Part shown: positions 9,058 to 18,732 of the stretch, piece by piece
Layout: each line of letters begins with the position of its first letter
How positions within the stretch are numbered: the first letter of the stretch is position 1
DNA from: Deinococcus ruber
GTDB lineage: Bacteria > Deinococcota > Deinococci > Deinococcales > Deinococcaceae
Length of the DNA stretch: 64,000 nucleotides
Direction of reading: 5' to 3'
NCBI RefSeq assembly: GCF_014648095.1
Contig: NZ_BMQL01000002.1
Span: forward strand, 62,001-126,000
Notes under the pieces: generated by a model
What the model was told of the DNA's origin: nothing
Databases searched by the model: none
What the model saw: the letters and a program-made list of their open reading frames with translations, nothing else
Made by a program: the position numbers and the translations under genes

Positions 9058-9452
9058 GCACCACGCTCGAAACCGTGACGGCCTTCCGGGTGCGGTACGC
9101 CGAAACCGACGCGATGGGCGTGGTGCATCACGCCACCTATCCCATCTGGTTCGAGATGGGGCGCAGCGACTGGATGCGCGAGCTGGGCTTTCCGTATACC
9201 GAAGTCGAGGCCCGGGGCTACTATCTGATGCTGTCTGGGCTGAACGTGCGCTACCGTATGGCGGCCCGCTACGACGACGAACTGACCCTGAAGACCCGCA
9301 TGAGCGAAGTCAAATCGCGCACGGCGGTCTTTGCCTACGAACTGTGGCGCGGCGAAGACCTGCTGGCAACGGGGGAGACGCACCACATCTGCACCGACCG
9401 CACCTATCGCCCGGCCCGCATGCCCCAGGAACTGATGGACGCCCTGAAATAA
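9054..9452 (+). CDS. Acyl-CoA thioesterase, YbgC/4HBT family
   Basis: The 132-aa hotdog-fold protein carries the FcbC/YbgC signature [21 protein letters not shown], with the catalytic Asp (ETDAMG) and the following HH pair. Family members hydrolyse acyl-CoA thioesters; the chain-length preference cannot be read here. Its ATG overlaps the rbfA stop (ATGA), so it is translationally coupled to rbfA, an unusual pairing with a ribosome assembly factor. It is convergent with lepB, whose end is 19 bp away. Confidence 0.88.
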   Translation: MSTTLETVTAFRVRYAETDAMGVVHHATYPIWFEMGRSDWMRELGFPYTEVEARGYYLMLSGLNVRYRMAARYDDELTLKTRMSEVKSRTAVFAYELWRGEDLLATGETHHICTDRTYRPARMPQELMDALK

Positions 9453-9471
9453 CGAAGGCAGCCTGCGGTTT

Positions 9472-10236
9472 CTATTTACCGAGGTCGGCAAACGACGCCG
9501 GAGCGTTCAGCACCCGCAGATTCAGCTCGCTTGGCCCGCTGGTGGTCACGCTGCTCTTCGGATCGGGAGAGAAACACAGCGCCGTTGCCTGAGCGTTCCG
9601 CACAATCGGCCACACGCTCAGCAGGGCGCGGCCTGCCACGTCTGCGAGGGGCACCGTCCCGAAATACCGTGAATCCAGACTGCCGCCCGGACTGCGGTTA
9701 TCGCCCATCACGAACAGCGACCCTGCCGGAACCGTCAGCGTTCTGGTGGCGGGCGCGTTCGGAAATAGCCCGGTCACGGCGGTGTTGGCCTCGGCACTGG
9801 TGGTATCCAGGCAGCCCTGCGCTCGCCAGAAATCCTGTGTCCAGTGGGCATTCAGCAGGTGCCCATTGATGCTGACCTGTCCGGCATCGATGCGGATATG
9901 GTCGCCCGCCACGCCGATCACCCGTTTGATCAGGTAAGGGCGGTAGGCCCAGGGCAGCGGCACGCCATGAACGTCGCGTTTCCATTCACTCGCGGCGGCG
10001 CGGGGCGGTTTGAAGACCACGATGTCGCCCCGGTGATACGTGCCCAGCCCGAAGCGGTGCGCCCAGCCTTCCAGCTTCGGAATGATGACTTCCTCGTTAT
10101 TCCGCAGGCCCGGCATCATGCTCACGCCGTCGACGCGGGTGGCCGCCACGCCCACCTGTGTCAGCAGCACCACGAACAGAATCGAGGGAACCCACTCCTT
10201 AAGCAGCAGGCGCGTGTAGGTCGCGGCAGATTTCAA
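9472..10236 (-). CDS. lepB: Signal peptidase I
   Basis: LepB cleaves signal peptides from secreted proteins at the membrane. The 254-aa protein has an N-terminal membrane segment (about residues 15-33), the Ser box DGVSMMPGL with catalytic Ser39, the Lys box YLIKRVIGVAGD with catalytic Lys104, and the box E region MGDNRSPGGSLDSRYFG. The start is TTG at 10236, overlapping the upstream gene's TGA as TTGA; upstream in-frame codons do not look like protein. It is the last gene of a padR operon, an unusual location for an essential gene. MMPGLR replaces the usual SMxPTL. Confidence 0.92.
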   Translation of the reverse strand: MKSAATYTRLLLKEWVPSILFVVLLTQVGVAATRVDGVSMMPGLRNNEEVIIPKLEGWAHRFGLGTYHRGDIVVFKPPRAAASEWKRDVHGVPLPWAYRPYLIKRVIGVAGDHIRIDAGQVSINGHLLNAHWTQDFWRAQGCLDTTSAEANTAVTGLFPNAPATRTLTVPAGSLFVMGDNRSPGGSLDSRYFGTVPLADVAGRALLSVWPIVRNAQATALCFSPDPKSSVTTSGPSELNLRVLNAPASFADLGK

Positions 10237-10529
10237 GTCAGCACGCCCAGATGTGCGGCGTAGGCGGCCCCGCCCAGCAGGGTGAGGGGCACCAGCACCC
10301 GCAGCACCCGCCAGCTCAGCCGCGAGATCGGACGCAGTGAACTGGCTGGCCCGAAGTCGCGCAGCGCCGCCTCCCACGCGGCTTCCTGCGCCAGTCCGGC
10401 AGTCAGATGGTCGAGCATGCACTGATGCAGATTGGCGTGCAGTTCGGCCCTCAGCGCGGCATTTCGTGGGGCGGCCCGCCTCAGGTACGCGGCCACGGCA
10501 CTGGGAATCTGGGGACTGTTCAGCTCCAT
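10233..10529 (-). CDS. Small membrane protein linked to PadR (permease-prefix-like)
   Basis: The 98-aa protein has an amphipathic N-terminal part (residues 1-70, with AYLRRAAPRNAALRAELHANL) and one membrane helix near the C-terminus (VLVPLTLLGGAAYAAHLGV). The plan resembles the 'permease prefix domain' or DUF1700/HAAS proteins that often sit next to PadR-type regulators and act as membrane-bound partners. It overlaps padR by 10 bp upstream, and its stop overlaps the lepB TTG start. The function is unknown. Confidence 0.7.
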   Translation of the reverse strand: MELNSPQIPSAVAAYLRRAAPRNAALRAELHANLHQCMLDHLTAGLAQEAAWEAALRDFGPASSLRPISRLSWRVLRVLVPLTLLGGAAYAAHLGVLT

Positions 10530-10840
10530 AGGGTTCTCACCGCCTCGTCAAAGCGGGTATAGGCATCCATCCGGCGCTGCAATTCTGCGCGGCCCGCGTC
10601 GGTCAGGTGGTAATAGCGCACGGCTGGCCCCCCGCGTGGCGGCTGGCGCTCGCTGCTGCCCAGAAAGCCCGCCCGTTCCAGTCGGTGCAGCGCCGGGTAC
10701 AGGCTGCCAGCATTCAGCGTGAAATACCCGCCCGTGTCCAGATTGGCCGCCTTGGTAATTTCAAGGCCATACATCTCGCCGCTTCTCAGCACGCTCATCA
10801 GCACCATGTCCAGGCTGCCGCGCACCAGTTGAGTATCCAT
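10520..10840 (-). CDS. PadR family transcriptional regulator
   Basis: The 106-aa winged-helix protein has the PadR core: LDMVLMSVLRSGEMYGLEI, then LNAGSLYPALHRLERAGFL and the wing RYYHLTDAGRAEL. PadR proteins are small repressors that usually control neighbouring membrane or efflux genes and respond to lipophilic compounds. A good SD (AGGAGGCGAT) precedes the ATG. Direct GTATC repeats upstream (10832-10879) may be operator half-sites. It heads an operon with a small membrane protein and lepB, suggesting the repressor can tune signal peptidase level (inference). Confidence 0.9.
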   Translation of the reverse strand: MDTQLVRGSLDMVLMSVLRSGEMYGLEITKAANLDTGGYFTLNAGSLYPALHRLERAGFLGSSERQPPRGGPAVRYYHLTDAGRAELQRRMDAYTRFDEAVRTLWS

Positions 10841-10901
10841 ATCGCCTCCTGTATCTTTCGAGTATCAGAATCCAATATCCGAACATGATAATGGTGTGAC
10901 G

Positions 10902-10932
10902 AAAACAGGCCGCCTCCAGTCGGGGCGGCCTG
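10902..10932 (-). terminator. Intrinsic terminator of the BON-LysM gene
   Basis: On the minus strand a perfect 9-bp stem (CAGGCCGCC / GGCGGCCTG) with a 9-nt loop is followed by TTTT. It lies 12 bp past the stop codon of the BON-LysM gene. Confidence 0.85.
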
Positions 10933-10944
10933 CTGTGTGGCTTT

Positions 10945-11718
10945 TTAGCCGGGGATGCGGATTTTCTGGCCGACCTGAATCAGATCTGGGTTGGAAATGT
11001 TGTTGTAGTGGGCGATGTCGCGGTATTTGCCCGCGTCGCCGAAGTACTTGAGGGCGATGCTGCTGAGGTTGTCGCCGTTCTGCACGGTGTAGACCGTCTC
11101 GCCGCCCGCGTCCTTCTCCTTGGTCAGTTCCTTGGTGCCGCCCACGACTTTCAGGCCGCTGGCGTCCACGGCCTCGACGCCCTCGATGCTGCGGGCAAGT
11201 TGGGCTGCGAGGTGCAGTTCGTGTTCGCTGTCGACTGCGCCGCGCAGAATGATGCTGCTGCCGCTCTGAAGCACGTCGATGGGATCGTCTTTCAGCTCGC
11301 CGTTGCTCTGGAAGGCGTTGAAGACACCCTTGGCAATGCGGTTGTGCTGGGCCAGCGCTTTCGCCACGATGTCGTCGCCCGCTGCCTGATCGTACTGGCC
11401 CTGGGTAGCCTGAGCGTCGGTGCTGGCGTCGATGGTGCCGCTGGTATCCACGCCCGCGTCAGGCGCGGCGGGAGCAGCCTGAGCTGCGGGAGCCGACGGG
11501 GCCGCGAACATCAGGCCGCTGGTATCCACGGCTTTCACGCCGCTGATGCCTGTGGCGACCACTTTGATCAGGCCCACGTACTGCTCGGTGGGAGCCTGCC
11601 CGGTAATGAAGGCCGTGCCGTTGTCGACCCGGACATCCAGGTTCAGAGGAGCGAGAAGTGCTTGAGCTTTGAACGCGTCTTTCACACGGTCAACCGTCGA
11701 CTTTCCAAATGGCCACAT
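10945..11718 (-). CDS. BON and LysM domain protein (YgaU/Kbp-like)
   Basis: The 257-aa protein begins MWPFGKSTVDRVKDAF and has a BON domain (about 20-70), an Ala/Pro/Asp-rich linker (about 75-125), a second BON-like domain (about 130-190) and a C-terminal LysM (TVQNGDNLSSIALKYFGD... to QKIRIPG). The E. coli homologue Kbp has one BON and one LysM and binds potassium; the duplicated BON is a difference. There is no signal peptide, so it is probably cytosolic. The ATG at 11718 is chosen over TTG 11739; CACACT lies 7 bases upstream. It has its own terminator. Confidence 0.85.
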   Translation of the reverse strand: MWPFGKSTVDRVKDAFKAQALLAPLNLDVRVDNGTAFITGQAPTEQYVGLIKVVATGISGVKAVDTSGLMFAAPSAPAAQAAPAAPDAGVDTSGTIDASTDAQATQGQYDQAAGDDIVAKALAQHNRIAKGVFNAFQSNGELKDDPIDVLQSGSSIILRGAVDSEHELHLAAQLARSIEGVEAVDASGLKVVGGTKELTKEKDAGGETVYTVQNGDNLSSIALKYFGDAGKYRDIAHYNNISNPDLIQVGQKIRIPG

Positions 11719-11775
11719 GGCGCTCAGTGTGGGCGTCAAACAGTGATAATTCTCACGTTGGGGGTAAAACCGTCT

Positions 11776-13185
11776 TTAGAATTCGGGGGGGAGGGGGGGT
11801 AAAGACGGGCCATTGACCCAGGGCAGAAGAGCGTTCAGAGCGGTCTGCCCGGCCACGTCGCGCACCACGTTCAGGAAGTCGGCGGTACGGGCGCTGTGGC
11901 CTGCATACCGCGCTGCATAGCTCTGAAGCACGCGCCGGAAACTGGCGTCACCGATCTGGAGGCGCAGGACATGCAGCGTGAGTGCGCCGCGCTGATAACT
12001 GGTGCTGTCGAAGAGTTGCGGCGCGGCGGTGGCGACCAGCGGGCGGGCGGCCTGCCGCGTCAGGGCCGCGTACCAGCGCCGCAGCAGGCCGCTGGTGTCC
12101 TGGCCCTGATGCTCGGCCCACAGCAGTTCGGCGTAGGTGGCAAACCCCTCGTTCAGCCACACGTCTGCCCAGTCGCCCAGCCGCACGCTGTCTCCGAACC
12201 ACTGGTGGGCCAGTTCGTGCAGCGCCACCTCCTCGCCCTGCTCGCGGGCGGGAAAGGTGCTGAGCGTGGCGGTTTCCAGCGCCAGAAGCTGCGGATCGTG
12301 CGTGATGGCCGCGCCGTAAGCGGCGAACGGATATGGCCCGAACCAGCCGGTCAGCACGCTCAGCATGTCAGCAACGCGGGCAAACGGCGTCCGAACACTC
12401 TCTGGCGTTCCCGCAGGAAAGGCGTCGCGCAGGGCCACACCGCCCGCACTGGGCCGCGTCACCACGTCCAGCCGTCCGACCTGAATGCCCAGCGCATACG
12501 TCGCGGTTTCCTGCGGCAACTCGAAATCGGTGACGGTGCGCCCATTCTGGGAACGTTGCCCGGTCTGCACGCCGCTGGCGACGGCGGTATATCCGGCAGG
12601 CACGTCCAGATGCAGCGTGAAGCTGGCTCCGTCGGTGGGCAGGTCGTTGCAGGGGAAGTAGGTATGTGCCCCGTCGGGTTCGGAATACGTGTAACTGGCG
12701 TCGTCCTGCGTGATCCAGCCGAGCCGCAGTCCCAGGTCGAGGTGCAGCGCGGGCGTGCCCTGATACGTCACGCCGAGGGTAAACCGCGTGCCTGCCTTCA
12801 GCGGTGCTGGCGGCAAAATCAGCAGTTTCTCGCCCACCTGGGCAAAGCGGGCAGCCTGACCGTTCAGCAGCACGTCCGAGGTGATCGGCCCGGCAAAATC
12901 CAGTGCAATCTGGTTCAGGTCGCTCAGCGCTGTGATGCTCAGTACGGCCCGCCCACTCAGGGTGTCGATGCGCGGATCACTGCGAATGCTCAGGTCGTAG
13001 TGTGTCACGTCCAGGCCGGGTGCTCCGAGCGCCGGATAGATGCTGTCGCCCGCACCGGAAGGAACCGAGAAGCCCGCCGGAACGCTGGACACGGGCGGCG
13101 CGGCAGAAACAGCCGGAGCGACCTGAGCAGCGCCCGAACCCAGAACGGCAAGGAGCAGCGCGGTGAGCAGCGAGCGGCAGGACAT
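11776..13185 (-). CDS. Secreted M1 family metallopeptidase
   Basis: The 469-aa protein has a signal peptide (MSCRSLLTALLLAVLGSGAAQ) followed by an M1 aminopeptidase-like N-terminal beta domain and the catalytic domain. The zinc site is complete: HELAH at 323-327 and the third ligand Glu346 (NEGFATYAELLW), giving HEXXH-x18-E. The GAMEN-type substrate loop is diverged (LLALETATLS). The protein is short for M1 and lacks the C-terminal helical domains, as in secreted bacterial variants. Its role is probably peptide use or cell-surface turnover. TACCGT lies 7 bases before the ATG. Confidence 0.9.
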   Translation of the reverse strand: MSCRSLLTALLLAVLGSGAAQVAPAVSAAPPVSSVPAGFSVPSGAGDSIYPALGAPGLDVTHYDLSIRSDPRIDTLSGRAVLSITALSDLNQIALDFAGPITSDVLLNGQAARFAQVGEKLLILPPAPLKAGTRFTLGVTYQGTPALHLDLGLRLGWITQDDASYTYSEPDGAHTYFPCNDLPTDGASFTLHLDVPAGYTAVASGVQTGQRSQNGRTVTDFELPQETATYALGIQVGRLDVVTRPSAGGVALRDAFPAGTPESVRTPFARVADMLSVLTGWFGPYPFAAYGAAITHDPQLLALETATLSTFPAREQGEEVALHELAHQWFGDSVRLGDWADVWLNEGFATYAELLWAEHQGQDTSGLLRRWYAALTRQAARPLVATAAPQLFDSTSYQRGALTLHVLRLQIGDASFRRVLQSYAARYAGHSARTADFLNVVRDVAGQTALNALLPWVNGPSLPPLPPEF

Positions 13186-13198
13186 GGAGAGTACGGTA
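13186..13198 (-). promoter_or_regulatory. Leaderless promoter of the M1 peptidase gene
   Basis: On the minus strand TACCGT is followed by 7 bases and ATG. Confidence 0.45.
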
Positions 13199-13300
13199 GC
13201 GGGAAAATCGGCCCCGAACAGTACGGCTGAATGAGAAACGCGAGCGCTGCGAGCAGACGTGCCGTTTACCTTCCCCGCTGATGCGGTCGCCCGCCTGCGC

Positions 13301-14590
13301 TCAGTTCCGCGTGACTGCCTGCCTATCCACGTCTCGCGCTCTCGGCACGCCTGCCAGCCCCAGCGTCAGATCGAGTTCGGCCAGCACATTCTGAATCACC
13401 TCGCGCACGCCCGCCTCGCCTGCCAGCGCCAGCCCGTAGGCATAGGGCCGCCCCAGCAGCACCGCCCGTGCGCCCAGTGCCAGCGCCCTGAACACGTCTG
13501 CGCCGCCCCGAATGCCACTGTCGAACAGCACCGGCAACCCCCCTGCCGCCGCGACCACAGCGGGCAGGGCGTCGAGTGCGCCCACCGAACCGTCGATCTG
13601 CCGCCCGCCGTGATTCGACACGATCAGGGCGTCCATGCCGCGTGCGGCGGCTTCGCGGGCGTCATCCGGGTGCAGGATGCCCTTGAGTACAATCGGCAGC
13701 CGCGTCCACTCGCGCAGTCTGGAAAGGTCGTCCCAGCTCAGATCGGGGCGCGAAAAGGTGGCGCTGAAGCGGGCCACCGCTGCCAGCATCGCTTCCAGCG
13801 GCAGACCGACTTCGGCTCCCTTGGCGCCCAGTTCGGCCATTGCTGTCAGCAGGGCCGGGGTGCGCGGCGGATTCAGGGCCGGGGTGTTGGCGCTGCTCAG
13901 GCGGCTCCTGAACACCGGATCGCTGAGGTACTGCGCCAGACCGCGCCCCCGCATAAACGGCAGGCTGCTGAAATCCAGGTCGCGGGGTCGCCAGCCCAGC
14001 AGCGTGGTGTCGAGCGTCAGCACGATGGCCTGTGCGCCCACATCTTCGGCCCGCCGCACAAAGCTGCGGGTCAGCTCGTCGTCGCTGCTCCAGTACAGCT
14101 GAAACCAGCGGGCCGCCTCGCCCATCGCGGCGGCGCAGGTTTCCATGTCCACGCTCGCCTGGCTGGAGAAGATGTACGGCACGCCCTCGGCGGCAGCGGC
14201 GCGGGCCACGGCGAGGTCGGCTTCCGGGTGGGCACATTCCAGCACGCCGATGGGGGCCAGCAGCAGCGGCGAAGCGTAGGTATGGCCCAGCAGCTCGGTG
14301 CTCAGGTCGCGCCGGGCCGAGCCGCGCATCATTCTCGGCACGATGGGCCAGCGGGCAAAGGCGTCGGTGTTGGCCTGCATGGTGCGGCCCTGGCCTGCCC
14401 CGCCCGCCAGATACGCGAAGTCGCTGGGCGGCAGCACGGCCTCGGCGGCGCGTTCAAGAGCGCCCGCGTCCACCGGAACCTTCGGCAGTTCGCCGCCCAG
14501 CCCAGCCACATAGATGCCCGTCTGCCGCACCCGCCCCACCGAGCGCTCTCCCGAGGGCACTCCGCCCGCCTGCGTTGCCTCCTGCGTCAT
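13301..14590 (-). CDS. FMN-dependent alpha-hydroxy-acid oxidase (lactate 2-monooxygenase-like)
   Basis: This flavoenzyme has the glycolate oxidase/L-lactate dehydrogenase TIM barrel. The 429-aa protein shows PLLLAPIGV, the FMN-binding [33 protein letters not shown], the active-site [11 protein letters not shown] with its catalytic His, and [20 protein letters not shown]. The insertion after TLDT is like that of lactate 2-monooxygenase, which makes acetate, CO2 and water from lactate; lactate oxidase is the alternative. A strong SD (AAAGGAGGCC) precedes the ATG at 14590, which sets the start. Confidence 0.88.
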   Translation of the reverse strand: MTQEATQAGGVPSGERSVGRVRQTGIYVAGLGGELPKVPVDAGALERAAEAVLPPSDFAYLAGGAGQGRTMQANTDAFARWPIVPRMMRGSARRDLSTELLGHTYASPLLLAPIGVLECAHPEADLAVARAAAAEGVPYIFSSQASVDMETCAAAMGEAARWFQLYWSSDDELTRSFVRRAEDVGAQAIVLTLDTTLLGWRPRDLDFSSLPFMRGRGLAQYLSDPVFRSRLSSANTPALNPPRTPALLTAMAELGAKGAEVGLPLEAMLAAVARFSATFSRPDLSWDDLSRLREWTRLPIVLKGILHPDDAREAAARGMDALIVSNHGGRQIDGSVGALDALPAVVAAAGGLPVLFDSGIRGGADVFRALALGARAVLLGRPYAYGLALAGEAGVREVIQNVLAELDLTLGLAGVPRARDVDRQAVTRN

Positions 14591-14775
14591 CTGGCCTCCT
14601 TTGAGATGGAGAAAGAATAGCTGGGCAGGGGGCGGCAGGAACAGGGGAGAGCAACGCAGGGAAACGTGATATCTCAGCAGCGCTCCGTGTCCTGAAGCGC
14701 ACGCCTCCAACGCGTTCTATGTCTGAAACAGCCCTGATCCGGCACCTTTACGGCGCAGGACAGCTCAGTTCCTCC

Positions 14776-15252
14776 TCAGATCGGATAATAATTTTTGGCC
14801 TTCCCCTTGATGAAATCCATCGTGGGAATCCAGATCAGCGGGTTGCGTTCCTCGACTTCCGGCGGGGGGCCATAGCGCACCAGCGACATGACAGAATCGA
14901 ACGGAACCCACTGAGTTCCGACCACTTCCGGATCGGTGGGCGCGATCTCGCCCCGGAAGTGCGCGGTAAATCGCCCGAAGTTGGCGTAGCACTCGTTCTT
15001 GGTGCCGGTCAGCATCTCGCCTTCCAGCAGCGACACGAAATTCAGGTCGGTCACGGTCAGGCCCGTTTCGTGCCGCACCTGCCGCACGGCGGCGTCGGCC
15101 AGGCTTTCGCCCGCGCCCGCTTTGCCACCGGGCAGGCCATAGAAGATACTTCCGTCATCCATGCGCTCTGCTACCAGCAGCAGGGTCTCGTTCTGGACGA
15201 TGTAGACGTGGGCCGCCCGCTTGATGGGTAGGGTGCGAGACAGGTTGGTCAT
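14776..15252 (-). CDS. Nudix hydrolase domain protein with an altered Nudix box
   Basis: The 158-aa protein has the Nudix fold with the box starting at GGKAGAGE (residues 42-49) and ending RQVRHETGL (57-65). Compared with GX5EX7REUXEEXGU, the first and second Glu of REUXEE are replaced by Gln58 and His61; only Glu62 remains. These Glu residues normally hold the catalytic metals, so hydrolase activity may be weak or lost. The rest of the domain is intact. Deinococci have many Nudix paralogues. It starts leaderless (TACACT, 8 bases). Confidence 0.85.
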   Translation of the reverse strand: MTNLSRTLPIKRAAHVYIVQNETLLLVAERMDDGSIFYGLPGGKAGAGESLADAAVRQVRHETGLTVTDLNFVSLLEGEMLTGTKNECYANFGRFTAHFRGEIAPTDPEVVGTQWVPFDSVMSLVRYGPPPEVEERNPLIWIPTMDFIKGKAKNYYPI

Positions 15253-15266
15253 TGCTTTCCAGTGTA
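15253..15266 (-). promoter_or_regulatory. Leaderless promoter of the Nudix gene
   Basis: On the minus strand TACACT is followed by 8 bases and the ATG at 15252. Confidence 0.6.
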
Positions 15267-15418
15267 GCGAACCGGACCGGGGAGGGCGGCAGGATGGCTC
15301 ACGCTTTGCTCAGAAGTCGGGCAGGCAGGTAAAACGGTTGAACGTGCGGCCCGTCGTTTCCAAAATCTGTCTGCTGACTCTGTATGCAGCAGTAACACCC
15401 TTATAACGGTCCGATTTT

Positions 15419-15430
15419 TACAGTGCTGAC
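15419..15430 (+). promoter_or_regulatory. Leaderless promoter of the mini-ORF before the exported protein
   Basis: TACAGT is followed by 6 bases and an ATG that opens a 14-codon ORF. There is no comparable box 5-9 bases before the main start at 15472. Confidence 0.5.
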
Positions 15431-15475
15431 ATGAACGGATGCGCGGTGTGCGGCGTTCACGGGAGAACTCTATGA
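15431..15475 (+). CDS. Candidate leaderless mini-ORF (14 codons) with two cysteines
   Basis: The frame reads MNGCAVCGVHGRTL and stops at TGA 15473-15475, which overlaps the ATG of the exported-protein gene as ATGA. The CxxC spacing may chance to bind metal, or the Cys codons may sense cysteine supply, as leaderless Cys-rich upstream ORFs do in mycobacteria. Both ideas are inference. The layout itself is clear. Confidence 0.45.
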   Translation: MNGCAVCGVHGRTL

Positions 15476-16110
15476 TTCGATTTCGTCTGTTGCCCCCATC
15501 CCTCCTGACCTGCACCCTGAGTGCCCTGTTGCTGGGCAGTGCGGCGCACGCGGCCTGCGACACACTCGCCTTCTTTCCCGCCGTCACCAACACGTACACC
15601 ATGAAGTTGGGCGGCAAGACCAGCACCGTCACCGTCTCGAACCGGCAGAGCGGCAACAGCGTGACCTCGACCAGCACGGTAAACGGACGGTCTAACTATG
15701 TCGTCTGGACCTGCACCGACGCTGGGCTGAGCGCCAAACTCGGCGGTACCCTGCAGATGAGCACCGGTTCCTTTCCTCGACTGAGCGCCTGGAAGGTGGG
15801 CTACCGCTGGAACAGTGAGGCGCAGACGGCGGGGGTCGGTGGCCTGAAGGTCAGGAGCACCAGCGTGAGCCGGATCGCGGCGATAGAGCGTGTGACCACG
15901 CCCGCAGGTACCTTCTCCACCTACCGCGTCGAGACCGACAACACCACCATCATGCAGCCCCCTGCTGGCAGCAAGCTGCCGCCCGGCATGGCGAAGGCCA
16001 TGAACCAGAGCACGCATGTGGTGGCGTGGTACGCCGTGGGTGTCGGAGCGGTCAAGGAGCAGATGCAGAACGGTCAGTTCGACATGCTGCTGATCAAGAC
16101 GAAGAAATAG
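15472..16110 (+). CDS. Exported protein of unknown function
   Basis: The 212-aa protein has a cleavable signal peptide (hydrophobic residues 5-24, ending GSAAHA-AC). The mature part is rich in Ser/Thr/Val and looks like a beta-strand protein with two cysteines. I recognise no family, although the TPAGTF segment recalls domains that follow lipocalin-like sheets. The ATG at 15472 lacks a good SD (only GGGAGA 5-10 bases upstream) and overlaps the stop of a leaderless mini-ORF. Its 3' end overlaps the convergent DUF1045 gene by 17 bp. Confidence 0.75.
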   Translation: MIRFRLLPPSLLTCTLSALLLGSAAHAACDTLAFFPAVTNTYTMKLGGKTSTVTVSNRQSGNSVTSTSTVNGRSNYVVWTCTDAGLSAKLGGTLQMSTGSFPRLSAWKVGYRWNSEAQTAGVGGLKVRSTSVSRIAAIERVTTPAGTFSTYRVETDNTTIMQPPAGSKLPPGMAKAMNQSTHVVAWYAVGVGAVKEQMQNGQFDMLLIKTKK

Positions 16111-16816
16111 CTGTGGCAGGCGCGACGCCGATCTCGGCCTGAAGCTGCCAGCGTTCCTCGCCGCCGGGCTTTACGAACAGCGACACGCTGCGGTAGCGCT
16201 GCTCGCCGTCTCCAGCTACCAGCTCCTGAAGCCGCGAACGCATTCCCTCTGGGTCGGGGCCGGTGTACGGCTGGACCAGCGTGAAGTGCGGCTGAAAACT
16301 GTCGAGTCCACGCGGCGTTCGCAGCAGCCGCATGCGGGCCTGCTCCCAGGGCGTCTGATAGCGCTCCGGGTGCTCGGCAAGTTCGTCTTCGAACGGAGAG
16401 TGCGTCACGAAGCGGCTCAGACGCGCCAGCAGAAAGGCGTGCAGCATCAGCAGATGCGGCGATGGAGTAAACACGTGGGCGAGCACCGCGCCGCCGTTCC
16501 AGGCTTCCACGTGGCCGCCGCTCAGGTGCAGGGCTGCGTGCGGCGACAGGCAGGCCATACATGCCCGCACTTCCTGCTCGATAGCGGGCAGGTCGGCAGC
16601 GTTGCAGGAAAAGCCCTCCACCAGCGTCAGGTGCAGCCCATAGGGGGCGGCGGCAGTCTGCCACGCGGGGTCTATCCAGGCGGGCAGCTCGGTTTGCCGC
16701 TGCGCCCGCACGTCGTAGCCCAGCAGCGTACTGCCCAGCTGGTAATACGGGCTGCCTGCCTCCGGGCACAGATACACGGCGAAGCGGGTGCTCTGGAGGG
16801 TGTCTGTGGTATTCAC
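16094..16816 (-). CDS. DUF1045 family 2H phosphoesterase-like protein
   Basis: The 240-aa protein has the two HxT motifs of the 2H phosphoesterase superfamily, GLHLTLVEGF (about residue 60) and FQPHFTLVQPY (about 175). Its N-terminus FAVYLCPEAGSPYYQLGSTL is typical of DUF1045. DUF1045 genes are often found near phosphonate genes, but none is visible here, so a 2',3'-cyclic nucleotide or similar substrate is possible. GTG at 16816 is the start, 6 bases after TACACT. It overlaps the 3' end of the exported protein gene. Confidence 0.8.
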   Translation of the reverse strand: MNTTDTLQSTRFAVYLCPEAGSPYYQLGSTLLGYDVRAQRQTELPAWIDPAWQTAAAPYGLHLTLVEGFSCNAADLPAIEQEVRACMACLSPHAALHLSGGHVEAWNGGAVLAHVFTPSPHLLMLHAFLLARLSRFVTHSPFEDELAEHPERYQTPWEQARMRLLRTPRGLDSFQPHFTLVQPYTGPDPEGMRSRLQELVAGDGEQRYRSVSLFVKPGGEERWQLQAEIGVAPATAISSS

Positions 16817-16828
16817 GCTGGCAGTGTA
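16817..16828 (-). promoter_or_regulatory. Leaderless promoter of the DUF1045 gene
   Basis: On the minus strand TACACT is followed by 6 bases and a GTG start. Confidence 0.6.
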
Positions 16829-16859
16829 GCGGGGGAGGGTCAGGGGAGATTCGGCGTGT

Positions 16860-18617
<1,758 letters not shown>

Positions 18618-18632
18618 CGTGCCGTCAGCATA
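18618..18632 (-). promoter_or_regulatory. Candidate leaderless promoter of malic enzyme
   Basis: On the minus strand TATGCT is followed by 9 bases and ATG. Confidence 0.4.
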
Positions 18633-18720
18633 GAGCAGTGCACGACAGCCTGGGCAGGCACTGAAGACACCACACGCCAAAAGATGTGAGAAGGCCGATG
18701 CAGACGCCCGCCAACCTCTC

Positions 18721-18732
18721 TAGACTGCGGCC
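18721..18732 (+). promoter_or_regulatory. Leaderless promoter of the ThiF/MoeB-like gene
   Basis: TAGACT is followed by 6 bases and ATG. Confidence 0.55.

Noticed and set aside
13259..14620. Long open frame on the plus strand opposite the FMN oxidase (and similar long antisense frames opposite malic enzyme, RarA, icd, gnd, yidC)
   Set aside because: They are mirror frames of GC-rich genes, full of Arg, His, Gln and Ala, without any family motif, SD or promoter.
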